In this document: positions 32,396 through 36,587 of the stretch, one piece after another
Layout: each line of letters opens with the position of its first letter
How positions within the stretch are numbered: position 1 is the first letter of the stretch
From: JBFHRE01 sp041591895
GTDB lineage: Bacteria; Actinomycetota; Acidimicrobiia; Spongiisociales; ZC4RG35
Direction: 5' to 3'
Assembly (NCBI GenBank): GCA_041591895.1
Contig: JBFHRE010000008.1
Span: forward strand, 1-36,587
Length of the DNA stretch: 36,587 nt
The notes under the pieces: model-generated
What the model was told of the DNA's origin: nothing
Databases searched by the model: none
What the model saw: the letters and a program-made list of their open reading frames with translations, nothing else
Made by a program: the position numbers and the translations under genes

Positions 32396-33108
32396 CAGGA
32401 ACGATCCTTCTTCACGAGGGGGCGCCCGTACGGCGACACCGGCTCCGGCTCAGGGGGTGCCGGCTTGCCGATGTCCTGGATCTTGTACGCCAGGACGGCT
32501 CCCAGCCCCAGCATGACCATGTGGTAGCCCATCGAGATCGAGTCCTTGACCGCCGCCTGGGAGATGGCGACGTCGTTGCCGAGAACGAGCCAGCTGGGGA
32601 TCTGAAGCGCGATCTTCGCCGGAGACATGTCCAGGTCGGTCTGGCTGAAGTTGAGCCACTCCGACGGAACGATCCCGAAGAAGATCACGAGTTCCACCCA
32701 GGTGAGAAACGAGGCGACTGTTGCTCGGGCCCAGGTCATCTTCTGGTTCAGAACCCACAGGAAGAGCCCTCCGAACACCATCAACTGGCTGGCGCCGAGC
32801 GACACGAGGTAGCCGCCGAACTTGACCCAGTGGTTGTTCGGGATGATGTCGCCGAGGGGCCCAACGTCGATGGCGGTCCGCACACCGCCCTCAACCGCTT
32901 CCCTCGGCAGCAGCGAGTAGTGGACGATGACGACACCGAGTGCCAGCCCGATGGTTCCCAGCACCAGCATGGCGGCCCCGAGCCGAAGACGCTTGCCGTC
33001 CTCCAAGGCCCCGAGCCGGTACATCATCTGGCTGAGTTGCTTCATTCGGTTGAACCGGCCTCTCGGTCGATCGGGGTTCTTCGGTGGTACAGGTTCGATT
33101 TCTACCAC
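32395..33108 (-). CDS. Four-helix membrane protein of unknown function, first gene of the b6 operon
   Basis: The 237-residue product has about four hydrophobic helices (about 43-65, 97-120, 128-148 and 195-212) and charged, proline-rich ends (PPKNPDRPRGRFNR; KPAPPEPEPVSPYGRP). It has no CxxCH or cysteine cluster; a few histidines (H64, H93, H196) occur at helix ends. I do not recognise the family. As the first gene, sharing one base with the ferredoxin gene, it may be the membrane partner that attaches the ferredoxin to the b6 complex; that is inference. The GTG at 33108 is chosen; GGGTGAT precedes it. Confidence 0.75.
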   Translation of the reverse strand: MVEIEPVPPKNPDRPRGRFNRMKQLSQMMYRLGALEDGKRLRLGAAMLVLGTIGLALGVVIVHYSLLPREAVEGGVRTAIDVGPLGDIIPNNHWVKFGGYLVSLGASQLMVFGGLFLWVLNQKMTWARATVASFLTWVELVIFFGIVPSEWLNFSQTDLDMSPAKIALQIPSWLVLGNDVAISQAAVKDSISMGYHMVMLGLGAVLAYKIQDIGKPAPPEPEPVSPYGRPLVKKDRS

Positions 33109-33199
33109 ATCACCCAGGGTGAACGAAGTCGATCGCCGCCCTGCCGACGATCATGAATGCGCTCGCGCGAGACCCGGCCGGCGAACACGGAGGCCACCG
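33109..33199. promoter_or_regulatory. Divergent promoter region between the two cytochrome operons
   Basis: This 91-base gap must drive both the b6 operon (minus) and the CcoN-like operon (plus), so the two units may be co-regulated. It holds a perfect ten-base palindrome CTCGCGCGAG (33162-33171) near its centre, a possible operator, and the strong GGAGG (33189-33193) of the plus-strand gene. I see no Rex-type site and no convincing -35/-10 pair. Confidence 0.4.
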
Positions 33200-34669
33200 A
33201 TGTCCTGGCTATGCTCGGGGCCGTTCCAGACCCAAAGGACCGGAGTGGCCGCCCCGGCAGCGACCCAGGACATCCAAAACGACACTTCGCCCACCGAACA
33301 GGCGGCCCTGGCGCACCTGCTGTTCCCGTCTGCGTTTCTGGCGCTCGGCGCCCTGTTGTCGGCTCTGTCGCTTCTGACCTTGCGCTTTCCCGACCTCCTC
33401 GCCGGCCCATTCTCGCCGGGTCGGGTCAAGGGGATGGCGGCCGTGGCACTCGTGGTCGGATGGCTGATCCCGGCGGGCAGCGGCATCATCTATTACCTGC
33501 TCCCCCGGCTGACCGGCAGCCCACTGGCGGGCGCCGAACTGGCCCGGGTCGCCGGGCCGCTCTCCTCGCTCCTGGCTCTGGGAGGAATCGCGGTTGTGGC
33601 CCTCGGACTCGGTGACGGGCTGGCTCCCCTGCTGCTTCCGTGGTGGATGGACCTCGGCGTGCTCGCCATCGCAACGATTCCGCTCCTGGTGACGATCCAG
33701 ACCCTCCGGAATCGCACCGAGGAGGGCGTGTACGTGTCGGTCTGGTTCCTGGCCGCCGCCGCCGTGTGGCTTCCGCTGCTGTACATCTCAACCAACCTCC
33801 CAGGATTCTTCTCCGTGGGAAGGGCACTCCAGGAGACCTCGTTTCTCGCCGGCTTCGTCAACGCCTGGATCCTGGCGGTCGGCGTGGGGGCGGCTTTCTA
33901 CGTCGCTGCCAAGACATCCGGCAACCCTCTCTCCAACCGCCAGCTCGCCAAGGTGGCCTTCTGGTCACTCGCCTTTGCCTCGATCTGGGCCGGGCCGGGA
34001 CGCCTGGCGCTCGGCGCCACCCCCGATTGGCTCGACACGATGGCGGCCGTGCTCGGCCTCGCCTTGCCGATCGCGATGCTCGCTGCCGCCGCCGGGATCG
34101 TCACCACCATCGACGGGGCTTGGTCTCGGCTCGGAGAGGAGCCGGCTCTCCAGGCGATCGTGTCGGCCCTCGGCCTGGCGACACTGCTCTCGATCCTCCA
34201 ATCGGCAGCCACGTTTCGAAGCGCCGCCGGCACCCTGGGATTCACGGTGTTCTGGGAGGGCATCGACTACGGATGGACATTGGGAGTCGGGACCTTGCTG
34301 TTCGCCGGAGCGATCTATCAGGCCCTCCCCGCACTCGCCGGCAGGCGCATGGGCGACATCGGGTTTGCTCGCCGGGGAATCCGGCTGACGCTGATCGGTT
34401 CGGTGGGTCTGGTGCTCAGCACGCTGCTCGCCGGACTGATGACCGGCTTCGCCTGGAACGGTGCCTCATTCACGAGCGGAAGCTTCGGCGGAGCGTTCGA
34501 GGCATGGTCGGAGGGGCTCGGCCCGGCCTCGGGTCTGTTTGGCCTCGCGGTTCTGTTCGGGACAGTGGCATTGGCCGGCCACATCTTCATTGCGCTGAGC
34601 ATCGTGCGGACGATCACCTCCGGCCGTGCGGTCGAGCAGGAAGTGCTCGTGATGGAGGACTCGGAATGA
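33200..34669 (+). CDS. CcoN-like oxidase subunit I homologue lacking all heme and copper histidines
   Basis: The 489-residue protein has about 12 helices and the order of conserved segments of cbb3 oxidase subunit I. These are PAGSGIIYYLLPRLTGSPL after helix II, FLAGFVNAWILAVGVGAAFYV where family members have the GHN segment, WAGPGRLALGATPDWL where they have W-x-G-x-H-H-L...PDWL, and FTVFWEGIDYGWTLG where they have FTH...GHAHLG. The copper and heme histidines are replaced (HH by GR, HAH by IDY), and the helix II ligand is also gone. Only two histidines remain (H39, H461). It therefore cannot be a normal oxygen reductase. Start ATG 33200 has GGAGG six bases upstream; the longer frame is a shadow. 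The next gene overlaps (ATGA). Confidence 0.82.
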   Translation: MSWLCSGPFQTQRTGVAAPAATQDIQNDTSPTEQAALAHLLFPSAFLALGALLSALSLLTLRFPDLLAGPFSPGRVKGMAAVALVVGWLIPAGSGIIYYLLPRLTGSPLAGAELARVAGPLSSLLALGGIAVVALGLGDGLAPLLLPWWMDLGVLAIATIPLLVTIQTLRNRTEEGVYVSVWFLAAAAVWLPLLYISTNLPGFFSVGRALQETSFLAGFVNAWILAVGVGAAFYVAAKTSGNPLSNRQLAKVAFWSLAFASIWAGPGRLALGATPDWLDTMAAVLGLALPIAMLAAAAGIVTTIDGAWSRLGEEPALQAIVSALGLATLLSILQSAATFRSAAGTLGFTVFWEGIDYGWTLGVGTLLFAGAIYQALPALAGRRMGDIGFARRGIRLTLIGSVGLVLSTLLAGLMTGFAWNGASFTSGSFGGAFEAWSEGLGPASGLFGLAVLFGTVALAGHIFIALSIVRTITSGRAVEQEVLVMEDSE

Positions 34670-35448
34670 GCCTGCAGGCCGCAGCTGCCGCCCTCAACGC
34701 CCCAGAGGCGCTCGTCCAGCGCTCGGCCGAGGCCCGTGCCAAGGCGACCGGTGCTTCCATCGACGACATCCTCGCTGCCTGGGCAGGTGGTGCGCCCGCA
34801 CCCGCGGCGGCTCCCGCCTCCGCCGCAGCCCCGGCTGCGCCGCCCTCGATTGGAGAGGAATCGGCCGGGCAGGAATCGGCTGGGCAGGAATCGGCTGGGC
34901 AGGAGCCGACTGCGCCCGCCCAGACCCAGCCCGCCCAGACCCAGCCCGCCCAGTCCCAGCCGGCAGCCGTTCCGGTGGCCCGGGCCGCGACGCCGGCCAC
35001 GCCCCCGGTGCTCACCGGTCGAAAGGAGAACCCGTTCGCGACGATGGTGGGGGCTGCAGCGGTATTCCTCCTCGCCCTCGTCATCGGGCTGTTCGCCCCC
35101 GCAGAACCGGAGCCCGGCACCGGCGTCCGGACGTCGAACATCGCGTTCAGTGGTGCCGGCCTCGACGGGCGACATCGCTACCTCGCAGAGAACTGCGCCG
35201 CCTGCCACACCCAGCAGGTCCGGGCCGTGGTGGCCGACGCCGGCGAAACGGAGAAGGTCACCCTGTCCGACTCGAATCAGGTCCTGGGCGCCATGCGCAT
35301 CGGGCCCGACCTGGCAAATGTCGGCGCCCGACTCGACGCCGAAGCCATCGGGACCATCCTGGCGGGAGGCGGCGGTCATCCCTCTTACGCCTCCCTCGAC
35401 GCCACCGAGCTCTCCAACCTCGTCGCCTACCTATCCGAGTCGAAGTGA
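34666..35448 (+). CDS. CcoO-like monoheme cytochrome c with N-terminal docking-type motif
   Basis: The 260-residue protein begins with the motif NAPEALVQRSAEARAKATGA (11-30) and DILAAWAGGAP (34-44). It continues with a linker of ESAGQ and TQPAQ repeats (to about 120), one helix (about 126-144) and a cytochrome c domain. That domain has CAACH (177-181) in GRHRYLAENCAACHTQQVR and RIGPDLANVGARL (211-223), the layout of CcoO. The expected Met ligand in the MPxY segment is replaced: GHPSYASL has H238 at that place. The ATGA overlap with the CcoN-like gene and GGAGG upstream indicate co-translation. The N-terminal arm is cytoplasmic if the heme is external. Confidence 0.86.
   Translation: MSLQAAAAALNAPEALVQRSAEARAKATGASIDDILAAWAGGAPAPAAAPASAAAPAAPPSIGEESAGQESAGQESAGQEPTAPAQTQPAQTQPAQSQPAAVPVARAATPATPPVLTGRKENPFATMVGAAAVFLLALVIGLFAPAEPEPGTGVRTSNIAFSGAGLDGRHRYLAENCAACHTQQVRAVVADAGETEKVTLSDSNQVLGAMRIGPDLANVGARLDAEAIGTILAGGGGHPSYASLDATELSNLVAYLSESK
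34859..34950. repeat. 15-bp periodic repeats in the CcoO-like gene linker
   Basis: Three near-identical 15-base units encode ESAGQ (about 34859-34903), followed after a short interval by 15-base units encoding TQPAQ (about 34921-34950). The period equals that of the subunit IV array, though the encoded peptides differ. Confidence 0.8.
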
Positions 35449-35449
35449 C

Positions 35450-36517
35450 ATGAGCAATCTCTCAGCAGCAGCTGCCGCCCTGAACGCCCCTGAAGCACTG
35501 GTTCAGAGGTCCGCCGAAGCCCGCGCCAAGGCAACCGGCGCCCCGGTCGAGGACATCCTCGCCGCCTGGGCGGGCGGAGCCCCCGCCCCAGCAGGGTCCA
35601 GCCCAGCAGGGTCCAGCCCAGCAGGGTCGAGCCCGGCAGCGTCGGAACCGGCGGACTCGGCCCCGGCGGGGGCACCGGCCGAGGCAGCGACGGCGCCGAC
35701 CGAATCTGCCCCCGAGCCTGCTCCCGTTCCAGGCTCCACCGCCCCTTCCCCGTCGACATCGGCCGTCACTGCCCTGCCGGCTCCGAAGACGGTGACTCCG
35801 GCCGAGGCGCTCGCCCATCCGGTGGTGGTGTCCGTACCCACGGCCGGGCTGCGCGAGCGCACCGCGTCACACCTACCGCGCTGGGTGGCCGCTCTCTTCA
35901 TCCTGATCCCGGCGTTCGGCCTGCTCTATTTCTCAGGCAACGCCGGGGCCGACTCCTGCGTGGAGGGAGGCTTCCAACTCGCCGTGGACCGGGTGACCGG
36001 TCTGGTGGAGAACTGCGACGGATCGGCCTACGAAGGAAAGGGCGGCCTCGGTGGGGGCGGTGCTCAGTTCCTGGCGATCGGACAGGAATCGTATGCACAG
36101 TGCGCCTCCTGCCACGGAGCCAATGGCGCCGGGGCCGGAGCCTTCCCCGGCCTGACAGCCGTGAACACGGTCTTCTCCTCGTGCGCGGATCACATCGAAT
36201 GGGTCGAGCTGGGCACACAGGGTTTCCAGTCGGCCGGTCGGGAAACCTACGGCGACACGGCCAAGGCGGTCGGAGGCAGCGGCGCAGTCATGCCCGCGTT
36301 CGGATCCAGCCTCACCCCGGAGCAACTGGCGTCGGTCGTTGCCTACGAGCGGGTTGCATTCGGCGGGGGTGACGCCGAATCGGTCCTGACCGACTGCGGC
36401 CTGGTCGAAGGCGCCGACACCACCGACGGGACCGGTGAGACGGAATCGACCTCGGAATCGGGAGAAACCACGGAGACCACGGCCGCGATCGAGGCACGCC
36501 TCGGACACACCGGCTGA
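35450..36517 (+). CDS. Monoheme cytochrome c with N-terminal docking-type motif
   Basis: The 355-residue protein opens with a motif nearly identical to that of the gene before it (NAPEALVQRSAEARAKATGA, then DILAAWAGGAP), a linker with AGSSP repeats (about 48-62) and a long Ala/Pro/Thr stretch. One helix follows (about 144-161), then an external cytochrome c domain with CASCH (218-222) in QESYAQCASCHGANGAG and the likely Met ligand M281 (AVMPAFG). Four further cysteines (C170, C189, C245, C316) could form two disulfides outside the membrane. The acidic Thr/Ser/Glu-rich tail is probably disordered. It starts one base after the previous stop. It may be the third subunit of a cbb3-like set, in place of diheme CcoP. 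Confidence 0.85.
   Translation: MSNLSAAAAALNAPEALVQRSAEARAKATGAPVEDILAAWAGGAPAPAGSSPAGSSPAGSSPAASEPADSAPAGAPAEAATAPTESAPEPAPVPGSTAPSPSTSAVTALPAPKTVTPAEALAHPVVVSVPTAGLRERTASHLPRWVAALFILIPAFGLLYFSGNAGADSCVEGGFQLAVDRVTGLVENCDGSAYEGKGGLGGGGAQFLAIGQESYAQCASCHGANGAGAGAFPGLTAVNTVFSSCADHIEWVELGTQGFQSAGRETYGDTAKAVGGSGAVMPAFGSSLTPEQLASVVAYERVAFGGGDAESVLTDCGLVEGADTTDGTGETESTSESGETTETTAAIEARLGHTG
35588..35632. repeat. 15-bp repeats in the last cytochrome gene linker
   Basis: About three 15-base units of the type gcagggtccagccca encode AGSSP pentapeptides in the flexible arm. This is the third linker in the cluster with a 15-base period. Confidence 0.8.
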
Positions 36518-36559
36518 CACGCCCCACCGGAAATCCCCGGCTGAACACCACAGACCCGA

Positions 36560-36587
36560 ATGAGCAGCTCAGTCGAATTCCTCACCC
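36560..36587 (+). CDS. Possible start of a further gene, cut by window edge
   Basis: An ATG at 36560 opens a frame (MSSSVEFLT) that runs to the end of the window, 43 bases after the last cytochrome gene. No ribosome-binding site is visible and only nine codons are seen, so this is a weak call. Confidence 0.2.

Noticed and set aside
33200..34669. Simple annotation as cbb3 oxidase subunit I
   Set aside because: The overall fold fits, but the absence of all canonical heme and copper histidines makes oxygen-reductase function untenable.

Overview
The window is GC-rich, gene-dense DNA that looks like the chromosome of an actinobacterium. Features pointing there are an F420-type LLM oxidoreductase, a SigE-like sigma factor paired with a membrane partner, a 180-kDa-class NAD-glutamate dehydrogenase, a geranylgeranyl-reductase-type flavoprotein and a Rex repressor. 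I favour a deep branch such as Acidimicrobiia because the quinol-cytochrome c complex is of the split b6/subunit IV type rather than the fused QcrB of mycobacteria and Streptomyces. That placement is inference.

Positions 1-23784 are dominated by the respiratory complex I genes. They all lie on the minus strand in the usual order (nuoA-B-C-D, nuoE-F-G, nuoH-I-J-K-L) but are broken into three blocks. The breaks fall at the borders of the enzyme's modules. Between blocks ABCD and EFG lie a very large NAD-glutamate dehydrogenase, an orphan multi-pass membrane protein, an LLM oxidoreductase/methyltransferase pair on the plus strand and a small unknown gene. Between EFG and HIJKL lie an ECF-like sigma factor with a large membrane partner (plus strand), TerC, a universal stress protein and a flavin amine oxidase (minus strand). 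nuoL runs off the left edge.

Positions 23783-27165 hold single genes: a GNAT-like protein divergent from nuoA, a LiaF-like membrane protein, a menaquinone/geranylgeranyl-reductase-like flavoprotein and the NADH/NAD+ sensor Rex.

Positions 27205-36517 are the most unusual part. A seven-gene minus-strand operon encodes an unknown four-helix membrane protein, a dicluster ferredoxin, a cytochrome b6 with the heme-ci cysteine, a subunit IV with a long repeat-bearing N-terminal arm, a Rieske protein, a diheme cytochrome c with calcium-binding-type repeats inserted between its heme domains, and a small membrane protein. Divergent from it, three overlapping or adjacent plus-strand genes encode a CcoN-like oxidase subunit I that has lost all canonical heme and copper histidines, a CcoO-like monoheme cytochrome c and another monoheme cytochrome c. 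Subunit IV and both monoheme cytochromes start with the same roughly 30-residue cytoplasmic helical motif (RSAEA-R/K-AKA-x-G), followed by a low-complexity linker built from 15-bp repeats. I infer that the two operons build one respiratory (super)complex held together by this shared tag. This is the best candidate for an undescribed system in the window.

Non-coding structure includes a 17-bp tandem repeat that multiplies the nuoB ribosome-binding site, two heptamer arrays flanking the orphan membrane gene, and a few weak hairpins between convergent genes. I found no tRNA, rRNA, CRISPR array, transposase or recognisable riboswitch.
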